Below are positions 1 through 6,512 of a stretch of DNA of 31,323 bases, in pieces. The notes beneath the pieces were generated by a model. It had not been told where the DNA came from and made no database searches. It was given only the letters and a program-made list of their open reading frames with translations. Source of the stretch: Methylococcaceae bacterium (GTDB lineage Bacteria > Pseudomonadota > Gammaproteobacteria > Methylococcales > Methylomonadaceae); NCBI GenBank assembly GCA_947505055.1, contig CANNLO010000013.1, positions 1 to 31,323 on the forward strand. The letters run 5' to 3'. Both the position numbers and the translations under genes were made by a program. Positions within the stretch are counted from its first letter, which is position 1, and every line of letters begins with the position of its first letter.

Positions 1-168
1 CAAGCAAAAGCGGTATTGCAAGATATTGCCAGCTATGAAGCGACTCAAGACAGTCTCGCGTTATTAAAAATATTGGCAATGAGTTCAAAATCCAAGCAGG
101 AAGGGAAAAGCAAACCTATTAAAACTGCGTTTGAAGATATTAGAAAAAGTATAGCCGAAGCAGAATAA
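1..168 (+). CDS. Type II antitoxin, C-terminal part (gene starts before the window)
   Basis: An open frame runs from the first base to a TAA at 166-168 and encodes 55 residues, ending in AFEDIRKSIAEAE. It lacks a start inside the window. Its stop overlaps the start codon of the following RelE/ParE-type toxin (TAATG), the usual coupled antitoxin-toxin arrangement. The charged C-terminus, rich in Lys and Glu, fits the flexible toxin-wrapping tail of Phd/YefM or similar antitoxins, but the DNA-binding part is off the window, so the family is inferred from context only. Confidence 0.65.
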   Translation, partial: QAKAVLQDIASYEATQDSLALLKILAMSSKSKQEGKSKPIKTAFEDIRKSIAEAE

Positions 169-500
169 TGACTTACAACATCAATATTCTCGAACAGGCA
201 GAACAGGACATTAAAGACATTTACTATTATATTGCTTATAACGATAGCAAGGAAAAAGCATTAACATTAATTGATGAACTGGAAAGCACTTGTTTCAAGT
301 TAGAAAACCTCCCTGAGCGAGGCAGGGTTCAGCATGAGTTAAAGGAAATAGGTATTATCGACTATTTACACGTCATCTGTTTTAGTTACCGAATTATTTG
401 CCAAATTGAGCAGCAACAGGTTTTTATACATGCCGTTTTAGATGGTAGACGTGACATGCCTTCGCTACTGGAAAGACGATTTTTAAGAAGACAAAACTAA
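168..500 (+). CDS. RelE/ParE-family type II toxin
   Basis: A 110-residue basic protein with the alpha/beta pattern of the RelE/ParE superfamily. It starts with the strand-helix segment YNINILEQAEQDIKDIYYYI, has the central LPERGRV segment, and ends with strands FSYRIICQIE and VFIHAVLDGRRD. This HAVLDGRRD ending is typical of ParE-like members, where the C-terminal Arg-rich segment forms the active or target-binding face. RelE members cleave mRNA on the ribosome and ParE members poison gyrase; the sequence does not decide between them. The start ATG overlaps the antitoxin stop, so the two are translationally coupled. A half copy of the AAAATGGGGTC palindrome family lies just after the stop (about 521-532). 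Confidence 0.85.
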   Translation: MTYNINILEQAEQDIKDIYYYIAYNDSKEKALTLIDELESTCFKLENLPERGRVQHELKEIGIIDYLHVICFSYRIICQIEQQQVFIHAVLDGRRDMPSLLERRFLRRQN

Positions 501-550
501 CCTCATCTCATTTTTCATTTGACCCCATTTTTTGTTATTAAAATATTATT

Positions 551-566
551 TGGCTCATTTATTGCT
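551..566 (+). promoter_or_regulatory. Sigma-54-type promoter for the flagellin gene
   Basis: TGGCTCATTTATTGCT matches the -24/-12 sigma-54 consensus (TGGCACG-N4-TTGCA), with GG and GC elements at the correct 12-bp offset. It lies 66 bp before the flagellin ATG, so transcription would begin near 577. RpoN/FleQ-type control of flagellin genes is known in gammaproteobacteria. No sigma-28 box was noticed. Confidence 0.6.
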
Positions 567-590
567 AATTTTTAACACAGGAACTCAGCC

Positions 591-604
591 TCAAGCTTTC
601 TTGA
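591..604 (+). promoter_or_regulatory. Small hairpin in the flagellin 5' leader
   Basis: TCAAG-CTTT-CTTGA forms a 5-bp stem with a 4-nt loop between the predicted transcription start and the ribosome site AAAGGA (618-623). It may stabilise the leader mRNA. The evidence is only the inverted repeat. Confidence 0.25.
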
Positions 605-631
605 TGAGAAAAAACCCAAAGGACTACCGGT

Positions 632-2299
632 ATGTCATTGAGTGTAAATACAAATTTAATGTCTATAGCTGCTCAACGAGCAATAAGCATCAATGAAAAT
701 AGTCAAAAAATTGCCGCTGCACGCTTATCTTCAGGACAGCGCATCAATAGTGCAGCCGATGATTCTGCTGGATTAGCAATAGCTGACAGGATGACCGCAC
801 AGCTTAATGGAACAAACATGGCAATTCGAAATGCTAATGATGGCATCTCGCTAATGCAAATTGCTGATGGCGCAACTGGCAGTATAACTGATAATTTACA
901 ACGCATTAGAGAATTGGCTGTGCAGGCAGCCAACGGAACATATTCAGATACAGATCGCGAGGCTATGCAAGCAGAAGTGAGTCAATTATTTGCCGGTAGT
1001 TTTGCAATCCAAGATCAAACAAATTTTAATGGCACCTCATTATTTGACGGCAATTACATAAATAAAGCATTTCAAATTGGCGCAAATGCGGGCGATACAA
1101 TTCCAGTTTCTTTACCACAATTATTTCAATCCGAATCAGTAACAACTCCCGGCTATACAATCCCTGGTGTCACAACGACAACGATAGGACCAATAATAAC
1201 GACAACAAATGTTACAACGACAACAACCGTACCAACTTCGCATGTGTTGAATATTCAATTTTCACCAGGGTTCCTTACAGCACCTGTAAATTCAGCAATT
1301 TTGACAAATGATCTCACTCTAAATGGAATACCTATTCAACCATCGGTTGCAGGATCTCAACCTGGACAAACGGCTGATAGTGCATGGGCTATTGAACAAG
1401 CTATTATCAATTCTAATGTTCCAGGCGTAATTGTCATGCCAATAACTACTGACACCTCAATGGGAAGTTTATTTGTACTTGATTCAGCGCCTAGCAGTAC
1501 GATTCCTGCGGGCGGGATTACTATCAATGGCTCTCCATTACCCCAAATATCAAGTAAAAATATGTTGGATATGATTGACCAGACCATGGCACAAATAAAT
1601 TTGCTAACTACAACAACTGGCGTAACAGCAATAATAGATTCATTTTCAGCTCCAAAGTATCAACTTTATTTGCAAGCGTCAGACAGTAGAAATATTGTCA
1701 TTCAAGAGTCCGTACCCGGATTTGCTGGACAAGCAGGACTGGCTCCTATTGGAACCACAAGAACCGTATTGTACATTGGCACATCAGATGCCCCTTCCCC
1801 GTTGGGCGACTTGGTAATTGCGGGCAACAATCCAATGAAAGCTGGATTGACTGCTGGAACGGTACCCGCAGACACACAAGGCCCGCCGTTAACAACAACG
1901 ACTACAACTCCAGTAACCACCACCACGATGGGACCAATAACAACCACATCTCCAGCAACAGTTATGCCTCCAATTACAACAGCTGCAGAGCCTAGCAACG
2001 ATGTTTTAACGCAAGCCAATGCGCAGTTGATGCTGTCTTACATTGATGCAAAAATAAATTCCATTAGCACAGTGAGAGGCTACACTGGAGCAATATCCAA
2101 TCGTTTCTCGTCAATCACTTCAAACCTTGCAAATTATGGTATAAACATAAGCTCGTCCAGATCAAAGATTGTAGATGCCGATTACGCTCAAGAATCATCT
2201 GCATTAACAAGAGCACAAATATTGGCCCAAGCTGGCCTTGCAATGCTCGCTCAAGCTAATTCCCAGCCTAATAACATACTCAGCTTATTAAAAACTTAG
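632..2299 (+). CDS. fliC: Flagellin with inserted Flagellin_IN-type domain between Thr-rich linkers
   Basis: A 555-residue flagellin, the subunit exported by the flagellar type III apparatus to form the filament. The N-terminal D0/D1 region (about 1-165) shows family hallmarks such as [31 protein letters not shown] and [15 protein letters not shown]. The C-terminal D1/D0 region (about 458-555) includes [20 protein letters not shown] and ends [11 protein letters not shown]. Between them, residues 171-204 and 417-452 are Thr/Pro-rich, and residues 205-416 form a separate domain. That domain has two segments resembling flagellin hook IN motifs ([10 protein letters not shown] followed by a SAWAIEQAI helix, and [10 protein letters not shown] followed by a long helix). 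AAAGGA lies 8 nt before the ATG. No other flagellar gene is nearby, so this is a solitary flagellin locus. It ends before a bidirectional terminator at 2453-2485. Confidence 0.93.
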   Translation: MSLSVNTNLMSIAAQRAISINENSQKIAAARLSSGQRINSAADDSAGLAIADRMTAQLNGTNMAIRNANDGISLMQIADGATGSITDNLQRIRELAVQAANGTYSDTDREAMQAEVSQLFAGSFAIQDQTNFNGTSLFDGNYINKAFQIGANAGDTIPVSLPQLFQSESVTTPGYTIPGVTTTTIGPIITTTNVTTTTTVPTSHVLNIQFSPGFLTAPVNSAILTNDLTLNGIPIQPSVAGSQPGQTADSAWAIEQAIINSNVPGVIVMPITTDTSMGSLFVLDSAPSSTIPAGGITINGSPLPQISSKNMLDMIDQTMAQINLLTTTTGVTAIIDSFSAPKYQLYLQASDSRNIVIQESVPGFAGQAGLAPIGTTRTVLYIGTSDAPSPLGDLVIAGNNPMKAGLTAGTVPADTQGPPLTTTTTTPVTTTTMGPITTTSPATVMPPITTAAEPSNDVLTQANAQLMLSYIDAKINSISTVRGYTGAISNRFSSITSNLANYGINISSSRSKIVDADYAQESSALTRAQILAQAGLAMLAQANSQPNNILSLLKT

Positions 2300-2398
2300 G
2301 GGTATAGGCGTTAAAAAAGTTTTGCTTATAATTGGATGGTTTAGCTGGGATTTAAGGTGGGATACTTCGGTTGAGGCGGTTAAATTTCCTATCCGTAC

Positions 2399-2414
2399 CA
2401 CGAAGACACGAAGA
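2399..2414 (+). repeat. CACGAAGA tandem motif (possible dispersed repeat)
   Basis: Two adjoining copies of CACGAAGA followed by GCACAA. Motifs of this ACCACGAAGACACGAAG type recur in intergenic regions of many proteobacterial genomes. Only one site is visible here, so its repeat status rests on general knowledge. Confidence 0.3.
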
Positions 2415-2452
2415 GCACAAAAAAATGGCAAAAATAGTGTGGTCTTAGCGTC

Positions 2453-2485
2453 AAAAAAAACCTGGAGAGTATCCAGGTTTTTTTT
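2453..2485. terminator. Bidirectional Rho-independent terminator
   Basis: Eight A, then CCTGGA-GAGTA-TCCAGG, then eight T. The symmetric A and T tracts let it work in both directions. It sits between the convergent flagellin gene and the PEP-CTERM gene. Confidence 0.85.
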
Positions 2486-2513
2486 GACTTGCTTTGTATT
2501 GAAAAAATAATGA

Positions 2514-3029
2514 CTAAGCCATCTTTTTTCTGCGACCGACTGTGAGTAGCCCTAAACCACTGGCAAACAACCAAACTGCGGCAGGTACGGGTACTGAAGA
2601 AACAGGGGATGCGGAATAACTGTAATTTGTTACACCCTGTACAGAAGGCATGTTGGTATTCAGAAATAAAGAATTAGCATAAAAGTATAAATTAAAATTA
2701 TAGCCAGAATCAGTGCCGTGAGCACTAACTCCACGATAACTCCAACCTCCGGCAGTGGCAAGTGTGCTAGGGTCAAATAGATTGTCATTCGGACCAACAA
2801 CTGGGAAACCACCTGGGGCAATCAGGGTAAGGACATCTGTATCAGCTGTACCGTTGAAGTTAGTAATGACAGTAGTGCCTGTGTCATCGGCGGTAAAATT
2901 TAAATTAAAGTGTACGCCATTAATGCTATCAAACTGCTCGTTGTAATTGAATAATGCTGCATTTGCAGAAATAGCCGGGGTTAACACCGCAACAGCTGCT
3001 ATAACACGAAATAAAGAGATTTTTTTCAT
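2514..3029 (-). CDS. PEP-CTERM-type exported protein
   Basis: A 171-residue secreted protein. Residues 1-24 form a Sec signal peptide (KK, then a hydrophobic stretch, then a SANA cleavage site). The C-terminus has the tripartite sorting signal: VPVPAAVWLFASGLGL, a short hydrophobic helix, and the basic end GRRKKMA. VPVPAA..LF is the variant common in gammaproteobacterial PEP-CTERM proteins. These are cut and anchored or exported by exosortase (EpsH/XrtA-like), usually in organisms making exopolysaccharide or biofilm matrix. The central 120 residues are rich in Asn, Gly, Thr and aromatics, and no enzymatic motif is recognised. The gene converges on the flagellin gene. No exosortase gene is in the window. 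Confidence 0.85.
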   Translation of the reverse strand: MKKISLFRVIAAVAVLTPAISANAALFNYNEQFDSINGVHFNLNFTADDTGTTVITNFNGTADTDVLTLIAPGGFPVVGPNDNLFDPSTLATAGGWSYRGVSAHGTDSGYNFNLYFYANSLFLNTNMPSVQGVTNYSYSASPVSSVPVPAAVWLFASGLGLLTVGRRKKMA

Positions 3030-3485
3030 AAAATTAACGCCTAAAATAAAAGAAGAGGTAATAAAAGAAACAAAATGAAATTAAAAACTATCTGCCAAAA
3101 TTACGATAAATTGCAACCCGGCTAACCTTATTTAAAGATCCCGTGGTTTTCCGTCCTTTTTTCTCAAAAAGTTTGGCTTTATCGATCCTTTAATCATGCG
3201 CACTTGGATAAGTTTGACACGACTTTGCAATAGCTTAAATCTTAGCTGGGGTGAATATAACGCAATCTGTTGTTTCTACAAATTACAGTTTAATGACATG
3301 TAACTGAAGTTTCCCAGTTTTTCAGGAGCAAGAAATTTAGAAAACGAAAAAATAGTGAAAAAATTTTCGAAAATTTTTGCCACTCTTAATGCGCGTTAAT
3401 TGATCCTTATGTAACTCGATTATTCTTTATAAACAACAACTTATAACTGCTTGGCGCCTTATTTTACTGTATAATAATAACTTAT
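3030..3485. other. AT-rich intergenic region with a 20-bp palindrome
   Basis: No coding sequence is seen in this stretch upstream of the PEP-CTERM gene. The one clear structure is a perfect 20-bp palindrome at 3359-3378 (half-site AAAAATTTTC), whose role is unknown. The promoter of the minus-strand PEP-CTERM gene should lie in the right-hand part, but no convincing -35/-10 or sigma-54 element was found. Confidence 0.4.
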
Positions 3486-3532
3486 AAGGAAAAATGGGGA
3501 CGGAGCCCGATTATGCATTTTGACAAGAAGCT
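3486..3532 (+). repeat. 47-bp direct repeat, copy 1 (left of hicAB)
   Basis: Identical over 47 bp to 4376-4422. It begins AAGGAAAAATGGGGACGG and ends TGACAAGAAGCT. The two copies are 890 bp apart in the same orientation and bracket hicAB. The AAAATGGGG core resembles the arm of the palindrome that follows at 3539-3561. Confidence 0.95.
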
Positions 3533-3538
3533 AAGAAT

Positions 3539-3561
3539 AAAATGGGGTCAGACCCCATTTT
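3539..3561. repeat. REP-like palindrome (AAAATGGGGTC-A-GACCCCATTTT)
   Basis: An 11-bp perfect inverted repeat with a 1-nt centre, followed by an extra half copy, CAGACCCCATTTTT. A shorter half copy lies near 521-532. Palindromes of this type are dispersed intergenic elements in many proteobacteria, probably non-autonomous and mobilised by REP-associated transposases; none is present here. Confidence 0.6.
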
Positions 3562-3640
3562 TCAGACCCCATTTTTCTCATTTTTCTAACTTGCTCGGTG
3601 ATGATAGCAATATTGAAGAGCTATTAACGATTATTTAAAG

Positions 3641-3694
3641 TAAACATTTCTGTTTATTAATTTGCTTGACAATATAAACATTTTTGTTTATCAT
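3641..3694 (+). promoter_or_regulatory. hicAB promoter with two HicB-type operators
   Basis: A near-consensus sigma-70 promoter: -35 TTGACA (3666-3671), a 17-nt spacer and -10 TATCAT (3689-3694). Two copies of the palindrome TAAACA-N4-TGTTTA lie at 3641-3656 (centre TTTC) and 3675-3690 (centre TTTT), with centres 34 bp apart, about three helical turns. The second overlaps the spacer and -10 box. This fits autorepression by the DNA-binding antitoxin HicB or the HicAB complex. Confidence 0.8.
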
Positions 3695-3719
3695 TTAAGC
3701 ATAATTTTAAGGAAGAAAT

Positions 3720-3896
3720 ATGAAAAATAGTGAGTTTGCAAGGTGGTTAAAATCTCAGGGTGTTATTTTTAAGCAGGGTACGAAACACACTAAATTATTT
3801 TTAGATGGAAAGCAAAGTACATTGCCGCGACATGCTGCAGAAATAAATGATCAGTTGCGCAAAGCTATTATTAAACAGCTTGGGCTAAAAGAATAG
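3720..3896 (+). CDS. hicA: HicA mRNA interferase toxin
   Basis: A 58-residue protein, the same length as Escherichia coli HicA and closely similar along its length: MKNSEFARWLKSQGV at the start, then TLPRHAAEI and LRKAIIKQLGL at the end. It has the small double-stranded RNA-binding-like fold, with the catalytic His in the LPRH segment (residue 38). HicA cleaves mRNA and tmRNA and is neutralised by HicB. The ribosome site AAGGAAG precedes the ATG by a few bases. It is first in the hicA-hicB operon, 12 nt before hicB. Confidence 0.92.
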   Translation: MKNSEFARWLKSQGVIFKQGTKHTKLFLDGKQSTLPRHAAEINDQLRKAIIKQLGLKE

Positions 3897-3908
3897 GAGT
3901 TATGAGAT

Positions 3909-4322
3909 ATGCGTTATCCAGTCAATATAGAGCCTGATGGATCTGGTTTTTTTGTAAGTTTTCCAGATATTCCTGAAGCTTTAACTCAGGGCGAGACTAT
4001 GGAAGAAGCTTTAACAATGGGTAAAGATGCGTTAGAGACAGCGCTAGAATTTTATTTTGAAGATGAAAGAACGGTGCCTTTACCATCAAAACCAAAACGC
4101 GACCAGCATGTTATCGAGTTAAGCCCTTCGCTTTGGGCTAAAGTTCTACTGTTAAACGAAATGGTTTTGCAGCATGTACGCCCTGCCGACCTTGCGCGTA
4201 AGTTATCTATGCGTCCTCAAGAAATAACGAGAATTATGCAGTTAAAGCACCACACAAAAATAGATACTATTTCTAGCGCATTTACTGCAATCGGTAAAAC
4301 ACTAGAATTTGTAATACATTAA
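3909..4322 (+). CDS. hicB: HicB antitoxin with C-terminal HTH
   Basis: A 137-residue protein almost the same length as E. coli HicB. The N-terminal degenerate RNase H-like domain shows MRYPVNIEPDGSGFFVSFPD, IPEALTQGETMEEAL and FYFEDERTVPLPS. The C-terminal half (about 90-137) is a Cro/CI-type helix-turn-helix with ADLARKLSMRPQEITRIM and HHTKIDTI. It binds and inhibits HicA and is expected to repress the operon through the TAAACA-N4-TGTTTA palindromes upstream. AGGAG sits just before the start. The toxin-first gene order is normal for hicAB. Confidence 0.93.
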   Translation: MRYPVNIEPDGSGFFVSFPDIPEALTQGETMEEALTMGKDALETALEFYFEDERTVPLPSKPKRDQHVIELSPSLWAKVLLLNEMVLQHVRPADLARKLSMRPQEITRIMQLKHHTKIDTISSAFTAIGKTLEFVIH

Positions 4323-4375
4323 CTCATTAGTTAATGAGAATAACTTTAAACGCGATAGAGATAAAACGGAAATAA

Positions 4376-4422
4376 AAGGAAAAATGGGGACGGAGCCCGA
4401 TTATGCATTTTGACAAGAAGCT
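4376..4422 (+). repeat. 47-bp direct repeat, copy 2 (right of hicAB)
   Basis: A perfect copy of 3486-3532. It abuts the 5' end of the group II intron relic. In the reading frame of the intron-encoded protein tail the repeat is open, so it could itself derive from the intron or from an element that cut into it. Confidence 0.95.
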
Positions 4423-4627
4423 CAGCAGATAGGCGAAGCGTAAATACAAGAAAATAAAAGGTATTACGCAGGCCGTTAAGCGGGTTAATGCTTTCAAAAG
4501 CAGAAATCCTAGGCTGTTGGCTCATTGGTAAATATAAGGTTGAATGATAAGAGCCGGATGAAGCGAGAGTTTACACGTCCGGTTCTGTGAGAGCCTCAAG
4601 GGGTGGTTCCTTGGGGCTACTCGACCT
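4423..4627 (+). mobile_element. 5'-truncated group II intron (reverse transcriptase tail, domains V and VI)
   Basis: Only the 3' end of a retroelement remains. A frame from 4436 to the TAA at 4529-4531 encodes AKRKYKKIKGITQAVKRVNA then FKSRNPRLLAHW, which resembles the C-terminus of intron-encoded reverse transcriptases. Domain V is at 4551-4585: GAGCCGGA pairs with TCCGGTTC, includes the catalytic AGC triad and has a GAGA tetraloop. It carries one extra A compared with the usual 34 nt. Domain VI is at 4589-4622: a 10-bp stem (AGCCTCAAGG / CCTTGGGGCT), flanked by GAG / CTC, with A4619 bulged as the expected branch point 6-7 nt before the 3' end. The intron ends 8 bp or so from the fic stop. 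Confidence 0.85.
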
Positions 4628-4633
4628 TGCTAT

Positions 4634-5518
4634 TTATTCCGTGGCAGCCTCATAAAAAAGACGAACCAATGGCGCATTCCGCCCATGTTTCATGGCATGT
4701 TGCATCGCAGCGTAATATATCGCCCTGTTTTTACCATCAAATACTGGCGGCATTAGTCGGGCATTCAAGCACTGCGCCATAACCAAAGCACGTCCAACAC
4801 GGCCATTACCATCACCAAACGGATGAATTAAAATAAAGTAAGCATGTGCTTTGGCAATCGCTGACAGCGTTGCAGACTTTGCCTCTTTATAAACCCATCT
4901 GTGCATTTCTTCGTCTATATCTTCCGGTTCTGTTGTCTGTACCCCTTCTAGCTGCCCCATCACGCGCATTTTGGTGGAAAAAAAACCGGCATTTTCATAA
5001 ATACCGCGCATAAAATCGGCATGCAATGTCTTAATGCTCTCTACAGTGATCGGCATCGGCTCACTGTGCTCCACAATCCTTTGCCAAAGTTGCTTGTGCG
5101 TAATAAACGTGTTAAAGCCTTCATGAAAAGTCTGCCTGTCCATATTCTTGGGCATATTCTTCCCGTCAATAATGTTATCGAAATCCGCTTTCGCCATATC
5201 GGTTTCGATTTCAATCGTTCCATAACTCAAGCGACGTAGAAAGGGCAGAAACAGCGCTTCGTTGTGAGGCATATCATCCGGTAACAAAACCGCTTCAAAG
5301 GTTTGCTTGGGAACATCCCATTCCGGAATCAAAAAGTACCGGCAATACAAAACATCAATATCCAGACGATACTTGGCAGAGATCGACTCAGGCTTCTGTC
5401 GCCAGTTGAGAAGTGTTCTCCTTGAAACGCCAAGCGCTTCCGACATCTTTGTCGAATAAACAAATACCGACTGAAGCTGATCAAGCTTATCTATAGTACT
5501 AATTTTATTGTATTTCAT
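4634..5518 (-). CDS. Fic-domain protein (predicted AMP transferase) with N-terminal HTH-like segment
   Basis: A 294-residue Fic protein. The core motif HPFGDGNGR is complete at 232-240, with the catalytic His and the Asp, Asn and Arg for metal and phosphate binding. Fic enzymes usually transfer AMP from ATP to Ser, Thr or Tyr of a target. Residues 20-45 (STKMSEALGVSRRTLLNW) look like a helix-turn-helix, suggesting DNA binding or autoregulation. A clear inhibitory motif, (S/T)xxxE(G/N), was not located. No small antitoxin gene adjoins it. A divergent or host-regulated role is possible. The region upstream (5519-5627) is short and carries no recognised promoter. The group II intron relic ends just past its stop codon. 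Confidence 0.9.
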   Translation of the reverse strand: MKYNKISTIDKLDQLQSVFVYSTKMSEALGVSRRTLLNWRQKPESISAKYRLDIDVLYCRYFLIPEWDVPKQTFEAVLLPDDMPHNEALFLPFLRRLSYGTIEIETDMAKADFDNIIDGKNMPKNMDRQTFHEGFNTFITHKQLWQRIVEHSEPMPITVESIKTLHADFMRGIYENAGFFSTKMRVMGQLEGVQTTEPEDIDEEMHRWVYKEAKSATLSAIAKAHAYFILIHPFGDGNGRVGRALVMAQCLNARLMPPVFDGKNRAIYYAAMQHAMKHGRNAPLVRLFYEAATE

Positions 5519-5627
5519 GATAGTCTCGCTTGCTGCCCGGTATTTTTAGCTAGGGTAACAAAGGCGAGAAATAGTTTCAATATTAATTAATCTGTTTCTC
5601 ATATTGGATTCTGAACCCCCAATGCAT

Positions 5628-6512
5628 TTACATTGCCGTAGGCATTTTCTCTCTGAGCTTTAAAAATCGTTGATAACGGGTCATGGAAATGGCTCCACTT
5701 TCAGCTGCCGGACGCACCGCGCAACCTTTATCTACCAAATGACGACAATTATTAAATTGGCACTGATCAATCAAAGGCTGAAATTCACGGTAGCCGTAAG
5801 CTAATTGTTGTTCGGATAATCCTGCCAGGCCAAAAATGGCCACGCCGGGACTGTCGATCAAATCACCGCCCTGTTCCATATGATATAAAGTTGCCGCGGT
5901 GGTGGTATGGCGACCGTGCTTGGTGGTCTCGGAAATGGTATTGGTTTTTAAGTCTTTATCGGGAATGATCGCATTAGTCAGCGAGGACTTACCGACACCG
6001 GATTGCCCTGCTAAAATGCTGACTTGATCTTTCAAGGCCTGCTTTAACTCGTCCAGACCCGCAGCCGCAGTGGCGCTGACCCGATAGAGTGCGTAACCCA
6101 GATTGATGTAATCTTGAAGCTCTTTTTCTATGACCTCAGCTTGCGGCAGATCGGTTTTATTCAGCACCAACGCCGCATCGATATTGCGATTTTCACAAAT
6201 GGCCAGATATTGATCCAGCAGTAAAAAATCGCAGTAAGGTTCCACGGCAAACACCACAAACACGGTGTCGATATTGGCGGCGACAGGACGCACTTTGCCG
6301 TTTCTGGACGGTCGCATCAACAAGGAACGTCGGGGCAGAATCTCTTCTATACGACCTTGATCGGGTGAAGATTGCGTCCATAAAACCCGGTCGCCGACTG
6401 CGACGGTTTCAAGTCGTCGCAGGGTTTGGCAAAGCACGATTTTATTGTCATGTTCAACAGCGATGCCCTGACCTAAATGGGATATAACCAGGCCTTCGAG
6501 CAACTCAGACAC
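5628..6512 (-). CDS. rsgA: Ribosome small-subunit-dependent GTPase RsgA (YjeQ)
   Basis: A circularly permuted GTPase of 294 residues that acts late in 30S subunit maturation. An OB-fold-like N-terminus is followed by G4 NKTD (118-121), then G1 GQSGVGKSS (169-177), then G3 DSPG (220-223), in the permuted order that defines the family. The C-terminal zinc site has Cys251, Cys256, His258 and Cys264. The length is slightly short of the E. coli protein, with a reduced N-terminal extension. Its start overlaps the end of the upstream M48 protease gene by 8 bp, so the two are probably co-transcribed. rsgA beside orn is a conserved gammaproteobacterial arrangement. Confidence 0.96.
   Translation of the reverse strand: MSELLEGLVISHLGQGIAVEHDNKIVLCQTLRRLETVAVGDRVLWTQSSPDQGRIEEILPRRSLLMRPSRNGKVRPVAANIDTVFVVFAVEPYCDFLLLDQYLAICENRNIDAALVLNKTDLPQAEVIEKELQDYINLGYALYRVSATAAAGLDELKQALKDQVSILAGQSGVGKSSLTNAIIPDKDLKTNTISETTKHGRHTTTAATLYHMEQGGDLIDSPGVAIFGLAGLSEQQLAYGYREFQPLIDQCQFNNCRHLVDKGCAVRPAAESGAISMTRYQRFLKLREKMPTAM

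Noticed and set aside
521..532. GACCCCATTTTT half copy of the REP-like palindrome
   Set aside because: Too short and lacking the other arm; noted only as a probable remnant.
1142..1243. ACAACG-rich repeats as a possible CRISPR or microsatellite
   Set aside because: They encode the Thr linker in frame, with no spacers or conserved repeat unit of CRISPR length.
1702..2019. Minus-strand open frame of 105 codons inside the flagellin gene
   Set aside because: It mirrors the Thr-rich repeat on the other strand (giving Val-rich sequence), lacks a ribosome site and overlaps a certain gene.
2322..2510. Plus-strand 62-codon frame after the flagellin gene
   Set aside because: It runs through the CACGAAGA repeat and the bidirectional terminator; its Lys/Arg-rich product is low complexity.
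3214..3230. Sigma-54-like sequence TTGACACGACTTTGCAA
   Set aside because: The spacing between the two elements is one base short and the GG is replaced by TG; no gene starts suitably downstream.
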